Shown: piece after piece, positions 22,397 to 33,800 of the stretch | How positions within the stretch are numbered: position 1 is the stretch's first letter | How the letters are laid out: the number at the start of each line of letters is the position of its first letter | Source of the DNA: Marthasterias glacialis | Lineage: Eukaryota > Echinodermata > Asteroidea > Forcipulatida > Asteriidae | DNA: 64,000 nt | Direction of reading: 5' to 3' | NCBI GenBank assembly: GCA_911728455.2 | Contig: OU452226.1 | Location: 25,637,128 to 25,701,127, forward strand | Made by a program: the position numbers and the translations under genes | Notes under the pieces: generated by a model | Seen by the model: the letters and a program-made list of their open reading frames with translations, nothing else | Database searches by the model: none | Told to the model about the DNA's origin: nothing

Positions 22397-22409
22397 GTTA
22401 ATCAGTTAC
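22397..22409. promoter_or_regulatory. HNF1-like motif upstream of HNF1 (tentative)
   Basis: GTTAATCAGTTAC matches the HNF1 consensus GTTAATNATTAAC except for two positions in the second half-site. It lies about 190 nt upstream of the TATA-like box. Chance matches in AT-rich DNA are common. Confidence 0.3.
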
Positions 22410-22462
22410 GGTTTAGCTGCTTAAACCGTATTAATTATTAAGAGGATTTAAGTGTAATCTTT

Positions 22463-22476
22463 GATTAATAATTAGC
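22463..22476. promoter_or_regulatory. Second HNF1-like motif (tentative)
   Basis: GATTAATAATTAGC is a near-palindromic match to the HNF1 dimer site, 54 nt beyond the first motif. Together the two would allow autoregulation, which is known for vertebrate HNF1 genes; here it is inference. Confidence 0.3.
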
Positions 22477-23022
22477 AAAAATTATCTGTAATTTCAAAAT
22501 TAACGATCAGGAAAAGACACCCCTGCGGTTCTTGAAATGGTGCAGCCTGTTTTTGTATCAACTCATCAAACTAAGTGTTGTACCTAATTTGTAGACGCAT
22601 TTGTTTTCGCGTCTGGAGTCAGGGGAAAGCTAACCTCGTTTTTTGCAAACATTGTACAATGTACTTGCAATTTTGTTTCTTCTTTAATGATATCAATTCA
22701 GCCGAAAAATAACTGGCAAATTATGCAAACAAAACAACGTGGAATATGTCTATATAGCCAAAATTGCCGGTGTTGCAATAATTGCAGTAAAAGTTAATGT
22801 TTATCTGGGTTTTTTAAAAATAACTTTTAACTTGTTGTATACCTGAAATGTCCACACATTAATTTCACATCTGTCATAAAAATGCTGGCGGGAAATCTGC
22901 CCGCAAAAAAATCATCATAAGCTCCGACGCCACTTGTGAAGAACTCGTGGGCATGCACGGAAATACTGGTTTGCAGCAGCAGAAAAACACCTTACGCAAA
23001 GATAAATTCAGTAAAAAAGGTT

Positions 23023-23054
<32 letters not shown>

Positions 23055-23268
23055 CTTCAACAAATTCTGAATCATCATCAGTCCTTTCCATAGTTATCGA
23101 TTTTTAAAACAGATCATACTAATGGTTATTGTTTAAGAGCATCATGCAATAACATTAACAGAAGGTGTCATAAGTTAACTTTAAAAAATCAAATGTATTA
23201 AGAAAGTATTAATAACGTAATAACTTTATCAGTAAGGTGTAGGCTACTTCAGTGATTTATACCAACAG

Positions 23269-23630
23269 TAAAGCCCCAGCTCAACATTGGTGAGAAGAAA
23301 AGCATAAATGTTCACAGATTTACATAGACCTTACATGGTATAAAGATAATGATGGTAGCAAACTTTCCTTGAAATATTTTTGCCTGAAGTGTTATCGTTC
23401 TTAAATTATTGATGAAATAAGATCCAAAATTAGTTTTCATCTCAGTGAGACGCAAACTCTACCTATAGGAATGCGTACAAAAATGCTGAATGCATTTTTA
23501 CCGTTTTCTCGCAAATGAAACAACGAAATGAGCTGACATTTTCAGAGGTTGGTTTTATTACAAATATCTTGATTTGTGCAAAGAATGGAAGCATTTACAA
23601 TCAGTTTACCAATGTTGAGCTGGGGCTTTA
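23269..23630 (+). mobile_element. TIR MITE family A, copy 3
   Basis: Perfect inverted ends TAAAGCCCCAGCTCAACATT and ACCAATGTTGAGCTGGGGCTTTA. It is the best-preserved copy (362 bp) and lacks the outer foldback ends of copies 1 and 2, so it probably shows the true borders. The interior carries the CATCTCAGTGAGACGC hairpin remnant. Confidence 0.85.
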
Positions 23631-23669
23631 AGTATGTTCAGCAACCCTGATTACAAGTCCATAGATGGC

Positions 23670-23742
23670 AACCCCCCCACCCCCACCCCACCCCCACCCC
23701 ACCCCCACCCCCACCCCCACCCCCACCCCCACCCCCACCCCA
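23670..23742. repeat. (CCCCA)n / (CCCCCA)n simple repeat
   Basis: A run of CCCCCACCCC units right after MITE copy 3. Not coding. Confidence 0.85.
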
Positions 23743-24759
23743 AGCGGTCTAATTGTGAAAATGTTCCCAATCTACAACAGCAGAAGTTTACCATGTCCCC
23801 TCCAAACAAATCAACGCATCGATTTTTGTTTCAATTTTTAGTCCCTGTCACGTTTCCTCTTGGAATAAAGAAACATTTTTCCTGATTTGAAGTCCTACCC
23901 CCGAATTTTTGTCTTCGATCACGTCCAAGTGTCAGGACCAGCTTTTGACTAGAATTAATTTGCCTTTCCATTACGCACAGTTCTGCGTGTTGTTTCAGAT
24001 GAATCTAGGCTAATGTTGATTAATGCACTTGGGCGATTTCGTTACCCATACATCTCAAAGGGCGTTGTTAAAATAACGAATGCGTTTTGAGGAAAAATAC
24101 TTACGCATACTCATTGCAGAAGGTTAACGGACTGCAATATTGGCATATTAATTTAATCTTTGAAAGTTTATGCTCTGATGCAATAATTGTCATTAGGCAC
24201 CGTTACTAAATGATTTAAAGCGCTGTTTGCTGTCATCCAGGAGTCACAACAATAACTGTTACATACTGATTGTCCTAAAAAAGTTAAGCAGTGCGTTGTT
24301 TGCTGTTTTGGGTTGCTGTTGTTTTAATTCTGTTGTGTCTGTTTTTCAGCTGATAAAGGAAAACACAATCGTTGTAATGACAAAACAATTAATCTCCGGT
24401 GCAACGGTTAACATTTTAAAAACGAAAAAATTGCATCTGTAAGCCACTGTCGAGTAAACTTAAGTGAATAATAAGTCGTTGCAACAGTCAAAAAAGAAAC
24501 CATCACATCTGCATGCCACTGTCTTGCAAATAAAATTGATTTTCAAGTGAATACGTCGTGGTATATCCCTGAATCATACGATCAATGACGTAACCAGCCG
24601 GGGTGGGGCTCACTCAGATCCCTTGCCTCCTCCCTCCACCTCTTGCCCACCCCTCTTCCACGTGATATCAAACAAGGCACACATGAAGGGCTCGATACAT
24701 CAAAAACCCTCCTAAATTATGTCTTTGCCCCAGCTTCCTGCCACCCCCCCCAAAAAAAA

Positions 24760-25320
24760 GTGATAATAAATAAATAAATAAATCATTAAATAAATAAATA
24801 AATAAGAAATAATAAGAAATAACAAATTATAACTAAAAAAATTATAAAAATAAATGAATAAACAAATATGTGCAAACAACCAACAAACAAAAATAAAAAT
24901 AAACAACTAAATTAAAATTATCAAGAAATAAAATTAAAAAATGAATAAACAAACAAACAAACAAACAAACAAACAACCCAACAACCCAACAAACAAACAA
25001 ACAAACAAACTAACTAACAAATAAACAAGCAAATAAACAAACAAACAGACAGACAGACTTACTAGAGTGACATACTGGGGTTTTCCAACAGTACTATGAT
25101 CCCATTGTCTTATGCTTTCCTTTATAAAAACATTCTGGGGTTAAGCCCACTGTGTAACAATTCTTATGTTTTTCACCCAAAAATCTATCACAATGTAGCT
25201 CTCGTAAGCACAGACAGACGGACAGGAAGAGAACAGACAGACAGACAGACAAACAAACAAACCATCAAACAAACAAACAAACAAACAAACAAACAAGCTA
25301 ATAGACAAATCAATAAATGA
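24760..25320. repeat. Block of A-rich microsatellites
   Basis: Successive (AAAT)n, (AAAC)n and (CAGA)n tracts with an interrupted unique piece at 25060-25210. The open frames across it are artefacts of the repeat. Confidence 0.8.
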
Positions 25321-26011
25321 AATTATAGTGTCTATTTACACCTCTGAATAAGAGCGTGCTTATAATCTAGTTGGCTCCCCTAACTAAGCAAAATATTGAG
25401 GGCGCTATTAATTTGACCAGGTGTCACTCGAAATGGATTGCGTACGACTCATCCCATAAATAGGTTTACACGGGTAAACCTATGTGTTAAACGTCTGAGA
25501 ATGACTGCTAAAAAAAATGTGTTGCCGTTCTAAAAATACTTTTGACTATGCATTTTCATTTTTTAACTTTAGAAATTGCAAACAGATGATCTCACATTTC
25601 GATCTCAAATAGCCTTTGACAAAACAACACGCACAAACACAAGTATACTGGTATAAAAGAAGTCAAGTAGAAAGAAGAGTGAAAATAAAGAGGCATACTA
25701 TTGTTAGAGGAAGCAAGGTATTAACAACGGCAACAGGAGACACGGTGGGGGGGGGGGGGGGTAGAGGGAAGGGGCCGGCTTACCCACAAGTGGCTGGAAA
25801 CACAAACAAATAAAATCAAGGGAAGAGGGGTGCAGTAATTAATTAATTAATGAGACATACTTAAATGGTGGACATCTGTGGAAAAAGGAGATGGCAAATA
25901 TAAAAAGTTATTAATCGTCTCCTTGGATGTTCAGACCATGGGGGTGAATGGTCTGGAGGCACCTTATCCACAGTGATGGCCGACAGGTGTATCGAGCTTT
26001 TGGGTGTTGAT

Positions 26012-26520
26012 CAGTGGCGTAAATTTGTTGTGAAAAGTGGGGGGGGGGGGTGGGTAATGGGAAAAGGGAATAATGCTGAGATCACGAACAAAGGGGGTAT
26101 GGGGAAGGCTACAGTCCACAGCAGTTGATCGATTGTTTTATGGATGCCATCTATGTTGTTAATGTTCTGAATAATACATAGATTCATTAGGACTTGTCAA
26201 GTAACCGATACCAACCTCAATTTGTCACAGCGATGCTGTTTGGTGGGTGTTGTTAAGTTCCGTAATGTTCGTGTAAATGACCATCAACTCACTGTTTGCA
26301 CATACGGGTGGCCGTGTACTGGTATGTTCAGACGTGGGTGTTGTCTTGATAGGGACTTTTAGAAATGTTTTATTCATTTACTAAGCTATCGGGTACTTTT
26401 TCAGTGAAAACCACATTTTTTTTTTCAATGACCAAAAATCTGGGGATGATTCTATGGATCACCCCCGGACAAAAAGTGGGGGATATATCCCCCTATGCCC
26501 CTGGTATTTACGCCCATGGT
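26012..26520. repeat. G-rich dispersed repeat with inverted ends (tentative)
   Basis: The left text CAGTGGCGTAAAT and the right text ATTTACGCCCATGG are inverted, with poly-G inside the left end and GGGGGATATATCCCCC near the right. A related G-rich piece ends in GGCTACGCCGCTGG at 33246. Confidence 0.4.
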
Positions 26521-27830
26521 GTTGAGTGTGCATGTATGACCACTGAAACGCCTTTTTGGGTATAGTTCTTGTGACCTATGTTGGACAGGTAAAATGGCTC
26601 CTCGTCTTATGGGTGGTGGTCGAATCAGATTCCCCGATGTGTTGCCTACAGACGATGCATTTGGAAGTGTTGGAGCACCTTAAAAGTTATATGGTATATG
26701 TTATTGACATTCTCACATTGTGACCAATTTACAAAGTGAACAACAACAACAACAACAACAAACAAACAAACACGAAATACATGATAAACCGTATTTAGAG
26801 CAGCAAAATTTTGAAAAAAAACATTAAACAAAAATGCCTAAACAATGAGATCGCCGAGACTATAATAATGGGCGTCTGTAAACAACTATGGTATGCCATC
26901 ATCTGATTGCTTGGTTCTTTCTTCCTGTATTTAATTTAAATCACGTTGAAGTCGATCTGATGAAAATATTAAATAGAATAATCAAATCTCCGAATTGTTT
27001 TTTGACCTTCCAATATATATGGCAAGTTAATGTACAATTTTTCTATTTTTATTTGGTGACTCCATAATACGTCAGAGGGAATTTGATGCATTTAACCATG
27101 GAGGAAGGAAATAGTGACAGGAGAAATAACAGGTAGTTATTTAATTGATTGGTATCAAAATTTGAAGTCCGCCCTCTGTTGAAAACACACCTCCTTTTAA
27201 ATAACTGGTTCTCGATAATAACAGCTGCGGCTTTGCACAATCATGGCAGTAAACCATAGGGCACCAGTTTAAATAAATAATAACATTTAATTCATTGGTA
27301 CTCTGCAAACGTAATGCGTAGAGATATATGAAAAGATGAAGGGACCAGCGTATGCAGGATTATAGAAGTTGGCTTCATTTTGTGCACGAAACTACAGTAC
27401 TTCCCATTCAATTTGTACACAAATCTTATATTGCATCTCGACTGCACTGTGGAGCTAGTTATAAACAAAAACAATGATTTTAGGAGGAATTTAAGCGTCC
27501 GGTTCCCATAAATGCCGCCAAGGATTAGCCAGCTGGTTTCCCATTGGGGTTTAGGGAGCTCTTTGTTTAATGAAGACACGGTCAGTGCAAAATGAAGCCA
27601 AGAATTTAAAGTGATTTCTGGTCATTTCTGTGGAGATTTTAATGAGATCATCGACATTGCTGTTTTACACAAGGAACCCTGGAATTACAACTTGTGTACA
27701 AAGGAACTTCTGCCTTGCGATGTGTTTAATTTCATTAACATTATTATGAAGAATGAAGACTTCAAATTAATGTAGCCAACTCAAAGTCAGCAGATTTTGG
27801 TCCAAGGAAGTGGTTGAAATCAGCTGCAAG

Positions 27831-27853
27831 ATGGCTGCTGAGTCTTACGATTG
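27831..27853 (+). CDS. SPPL3: SPPL3 exon 1 (coding part): start codon
   Basis: ATG at 27831 begins MAAESYDW, the counterpart of human MAEQTYSW; the Trp codon is split by the intron (TG/GTGAGT donor at 27854). An in-frame stop, TAA, at 27768-27770 shows that this is the first possible start. The exon is too short to be found as an ORF; it is recognised because it joins exon 2 exactly at the conserved W-A-Y. The 5' UTR extends upstream, but its start is not evident. A Mutator-like inverted-repeat element begins only about 20-30 nt into the intron. Confidence 0.9.
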
Positions 27854-30800
27854 GTGAGTTTTTATTGTTTTATTATGTAGGCCTAGTTGCGATAATCGTA
27901 ACCCTCCATCCTCCCGACGGTCGGAGACCGGAGGGTTACGAGACAAGACTGATATTATCGGTGTAACTAGCAGTTTTGACCAGTTTTTGCTAGACTCGTG
28001 ATCAGATTCGTCCATTTTTTTCCACTTTCAAAAATCATGACAAACATTCTAAACACATGGAGTCGATCTTTATTGTATGACAACGTCATCTGGAACCCTT
28101 AAAACAACATCATGAAAATATTTGGCAGAAAAAACGACAAAAACTTACCAAAAGACTGACCGAATATATCCATAATCCATAGCGGGGCCAACTAGTGATT
28201 TTGAACGTCGCACTTGCTTGGCAACAACCAATCAGCGTGACCCAACCAAACACGCATCTGGACGAGCCATGGCTGTCGTATGCGTATCGGCCATTCCAGC
28301 TTGCAAACTCACCGCCTGTGTGTGTAAGCACCAATCCCCACCCCCCGGACCGAGTGCGCACACAGGCGGTGAGTTTTAAGGGTTCCAGATGACGTTGTCA
28401 TACAATAAAGATCAACTCCATGTGTTTAGAATGTTTGTCATGATTTTTGAAAGTGGAAAAAATGGACGAATCTGATCACGAGTCTAGCAAAAACTGGTCA
28501 AAACTGCTAGTTACACCGATAATATCAGTCTTGTCTCGTAACCCTCCGGTCTCCGACCGTCGGGAGGATGGAGGGTTACGATTATCGCAACTAATGTAGG
28601 CCTAGACCCCGACGTCCCATACCCTAGCCATAGGCCTATTCGTATTCCTATAAATATAAAACAAGTGTAAGTAACTTGGGTGCTGTTAGACCCAGTAACT
28701 GGTAGTACGACCAAAATACCAGTAGAGTCAAAATCTAAAAAAAAAGAGGAGTACAGCGCCCCTAGTCTGCTAGTGTACGACCGATAAAGTCAAAATCTAA
28801 AAAAGAAGAAGAGTACAGCGCCCCAGTCACTCGGTCTAGGGGGGACCAGTCTAGGGTGTTGTACTCCTTTTTTTGAAATTCTTTCTTGGATAATCATCCA
28901 GCAGCCCAGGGAAGCATGGGGGGTATACACTGCAATGAAGGCGATTGGCTGTGATGGTGGGATACCCTGTTCCAAAATAATACCCAAATTAAAACAAAGA
29001 ATCGCAAAAATTGCTCAAGATATCAAATATGAAATGAAATTAACAGGCACGTAATTGTACGATCATTTTCTGTCCTCCAAATCGATGTTTTTTAGGCCCA
29101 GCGCCCGCGATGCAGTCCTTCGGTTCACTATTTTACTGAAAATAGTCGCGTGACCATGCATTATCGTCAGCGACTGTTTCCTTACTTGTAAAAAGTTGTA
29201 TTAACGCTACAAAGATTGGTGGTCACTTATGCCCCGAGTTGCATGTTGTTTTTTTGCGGAGTCAACGCAGAATACTAGCTGTGGAGTTTCAACTACTCAG
29301 GACCCCCCACAATGGCTACGGAGGGAGCGTGCATTTCAACCAGCCACCACTACACAGCTGGCATCCAGCCAGTGTTGACTTTGCAAGACAATGTATGTAA
29401 CTCCGCTCTTAAAGGCATCAGTAAATCCGCATATTTGATACAACTTTTTGCATGTAAGAAAACAGTGATTGACGAATATCCAGATAACAAATCTAATGGC
29501 TGCATGGCTTAAAAAAACATCAATTTGGAGGACAGAAAATGATTGTGAGTAACGCCTGTTTTCATCGTTGATGTCTTGAGAAGCCAGTAGGTGTTATGTC
29601 TTTGGCGTATTTTTGGCAGTTTTTTGGGACAGGGTCTCACCTAATCATAGCGTATCAAATTCACCACAGCATACATGTATACCCCTATGCTTCCCTGGGG
29701 AACCAGTACGACCATCCAAGTCAAAATTTCAAAAAAAGGAGTACAGCGCCCCCTAGTTACTGGGTCTAGATTCAATGGATGAATGAATGAATGAAATGAT
29801 TGAAACCGATGTGTGTGTGGTCTTGTGAGTTCTGTTTACTTTGTTTTGTTTTTTACAGTGATTTACATTACAAACTAAATCACAGGCGGGTTGCCATATC
29901 CTAGTCCGATGCTGGTAGTGCAAACCTCTTTTGTAGCAGAATACTGGTAGTTTAAAAATCAATGTCACGACATACAACTTTAATAAAAGGCTTTGTTATT
30001 ATTACCAAAAGCCGACTGTTGGTGTGACTGTCTGTCACAACATGTATGCAGGTAGTTTGCCATCAGCAGAATGACGTACATGTAGTACCCACTACAGGTC
30101 ACGTGATGACATAGATTTCACACCATAATAATTAGGCCTCTAACCTATAGCATCCACAGCAATTGCCCTGGTGCCCTGTGCTTTTTCTGTGGTGCCCGTT
30201 TTCCTCATGGAAGTGCCCCTTACCAGAGGAAAAGTGCTGTGCCCCTTCAAGAGTGAAGTTCAAGGTCTGCATATAATGCATGCACATTTTAGGATACACT
30301 GTGACATGAATGTAATCAAACTACTCTTTATGTCAAATTGAAAAGTAGCCTAATACTTCAGAAACAAAATAACTGGACACTTCACAGAGGTTGGTGGACA
30401 TCTTTATTTTGATCAAATAACGCATTAAATGCTGTTGTAATAGGGGAACACAACTTAACCTTCACACACTCATACATGTAGGCCTACCTTCGCAAACTCG
30501 GACCTTTCTCCATGCTGCAGTAGACCTTTGCAAACTTGTGCCTTATGTTGAACTGTTTTCGTAATAATAGCTGCCCAGTGGCTGAATATATGAACTCTAA
30601 CCCAGTTACTGCTTGCGTACACACTTGCCATCACATCACAAAGGACGCTGTCGTTATTATATTGTGATGTGATGGCCAGAGTGCCCACGAGCAGTTACTG
30701 GGTTATGAGTTACTAATTCCATGTACAACCACAGGCCTGCGATGATCATGATGACAGTTCCCCTTTAAATCAACTTGTATCTTCAGTTAAGTCATCATGT

Positions 30801-33800
30801 AACTTACCTAAATCTTACATGTAGCTTAGTATTTTTTCTTTTTTAGAAGTTTGCTTGAATGTATTGTATTTTTTATGAGCTTTTAATTTTATACATTTTT
30901 GAAATTTTTGTTCTTCACCGTTAGGCCCTACAGTACTTGTTTTAAGATTATAAAACAATGTAATAGGACTATTTATTTATTTTTTGTGGTAATTCCATTC
31001 TGAAGAAGTTGTTGTTCAGGATTTTGATAAGAATTGTTGTGTGGTTGGAGTCAAGTTTCCCAATGTTTGCCCCGTTGCACTTGAAATTAAGATTAAATCC
31101 CAGATCCAAAACCTTTTTAAAGTTTTGCCGTCAAATTTATTGCATTATTTGTAATTTTTTATTTGTGGTTATTTTGAGCTTGAAAAGCACATGAACAAAA
31201 TCTCTCTTGAAGATATGGTTGCTTTGGAAACAGAAGTCACATAAAATACCAGTAGAGCTAGACAGTTGTGGTGGCAAGTCAGATGTCATCAAATAGAACT
31301 ATCACTGAGATGGCTGCAGGCCAGATAGTTTCAATTCACCAATGTTTGGATGTAAAAATACAAAACAAGAAGACAAAGAAGAACCAAAATTATTTCTGTC
31401 AAAATTCTGTCGCTAGTCTTGTGGACATTGCCAGCAAGCCAGCAACATAATTTTGACAGAAATAATTGTTATTAGTGAGCTTCTTTGTTGTCTTCTTCTT
31501 TTGTCTTTTTTCCACCCATAGAATTGGTTCACTGAATGGAAGTGCCCTTGGCAGATTAAAAATGGCCGTGCCCTCTCAAAGATGAAATTGCAGGCCTGCT
31601 GGAGGAAAGCCTGGCTTGCATGGGCATCTCTCTTTCAGATCAGATCTTATCAACCATCAATTTTTGACATTGTAGTGCAAAACACCTACATGTACTCTGG
31701 ATGTGATTTAGTTTTAACAAATTCCTGCCGAAAATCTTCAATTCTTGTCCAGCCTGAGAGGCTTTTTTCCGGGAATGACTGGAATAATTTTTCTTTGAGA
31801 GTACCGCTGGCACAATGAAACCTTGACTTGAAAAAGCCAAAAGAATAAAGATTCTTTTTTAAAGCACCCAAGCTATCGAAAAAAATGTCTAGTTTATTTA
31901 CCGTGAATTGCAAAAACCCTGGATATGTGCCATGGCCTATGATTAGTCCTACATCTGGGACCAAGGCTCGAAATTCAGTTCACTCGGTCTTACCTCCATT
32001 GAGCCGACATAAAATTAATACACAATGCTGGAAGCCTCTCGATGTCTTGCAATCATCTTCTTGGAACAAAAAGACAACGGTCTGGAATCAGGATTGGGCC
32101 TACACACTAACCCCTGCACAATGGGCAAAAATCTGCAAAATATTCCACTCCATCAGTCATCTTTTGTGTGGTTGAAACGAAGCATATCATAGCGAGTGCA
32201 CTTTGTGCACAAAATGTCGGGGCGACCTTTGTTCGAGTTTTCCGATTTTACACAATGGCGTGTTTAAACGTCTCTGTTTGCTGACTGTTTTCGTGAAAAC
32301 ACATTGTCCAGCGTCAACTGGTTACAGCAGCCTGTAGAGGTAAACATGAGGAGAATGTTTGAATGGCTCAAAGTCTCAAGCCACCAAGCAGTTGAAATAG
32401 GCATAATACCCTTTTCCCACTAAAATTACAATAAGTTCATTATTCTTTAAATTTTGATCGGAATTCAAAACTAAAAAAATATATAAATAAAACAAATACA
32501 AATACAAATAATGCCCTTTTCTGAGATGGAAACAAGATGCTCTCTAACTTTTAACTTTCTGAGTGTCAATTGTAAAAAATAAAAAAATTAAAAAATAAAT
32601 AAATAAAAAGTGCTTAGACTTTATCAAGTGATCAGTATGCAGTGCTTATTAAATTTAAACAATGAAATTAGAATCCAACAAATATTTTCTAGATATTCAA
32701 TTCACAAAATTTAGATTGATTATTTACCGAAGCCCTATACAGTTGATCTGGAAACTCAATTCCCTGTCCTTACCCTTTTCTGGGCAATTGGACAACATGT
32801 CAAAATGGAAAATTAATCACTATTTTGCACTTCTCAAGTGACATACTTCGTGATGAAAGCTGAGTTTGAAAATTGGAATATGAATAAGTGCTTACTGGTG
32901 TGTAAGATTGTGTGTGTTCACACATCACTGTTCAAACAAATTAGTCACCATTTAAAAAGAGATGTGCAGGGACGGTGACTGCTGCTGCTGGAAAGGTGAA
33001 AATGTAATGGTCTAGGAAATTAGATTTATATAATATTCAGCATCGTTGCCGGGATTTTTCACTTGAGGTGGGGGGACCTCAGGGGTCATTGCTTTTCACT
33101 CGGGGGGGGGGGGGGGGAGGTACCATGTTTTTTTTAATGAATTACTGTACATTTATACAGTTTTTTTTTATGGGGGGGCGCACTGGAAATTTGTGGGTGG
33201 GCACGTGCCCCCCAGGCCACCCAGGCCCCCCTTGGCTACGCCGCTGGATATAATATTAACATTTGATTTCTTAAAAATCTAACTGTGTTGTACATAATGT
33301 AGGTTTAAATCCCAAGATTAATTTCAGATTTTGCTGCTCTTTAATACCTTCATTGTTTTACTTTTTATTTTGAAAAGCAATAAAATTTGAACAGGGAACT
33401 TTGTAAACGAGATATTTTACACATAGTTTATGTTCACATACACACAAAATACTGAACAAATTCATTGTTAATAAAGAAAATGTTTTGTTCAATTTCACAA
33501 CTTGTGTACATTTTGCTACCAAAGTACATGTACATAATGAACCAGAAGAAAAATAAAACACGGTAACTGCTTATTTTTGCTTAAGAAGAAAGATCTATGA
33601 AAGTTCTTGATGAAAATGTGGTATATTGTGGATGCCTGTGTGAACTACCTGTTTGAGGTTGGTTTTTTAACAAATACATGTATTTATAAACAAGTTGACC
33701 AATTTTGTTGAACAGTTTATGCGGTAAACTAATTTTTGATAATGAAGAATGAGTCAAATTTTTAATTAATATATGTGCCTTGCTAGCAGGTTGTACATAT

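Larger units (their letters stand above)
21992..27830. other. Intergenic region between divergent HNF1 and SPPL3
   Basis: About 5.8 kb separates the two start codons. It holds the probable HNF1 promoter side (22100-22480), a poly(A) run near 23028-23054, one copy of the TAAAGCCCCAGCTCA MITE (23269-23630), a CCCCA-type simple repeat (about 23670-23742), a long block of AAAT/CAAA/CAGA simple repeats (24760-25320), a poly-G run near 25745, and a G-rich repeat (26012-26520). No convincing exon was found. The last kilobase before 27831 has no obvious TATA box for SPPL3. Confidence 0.7.
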
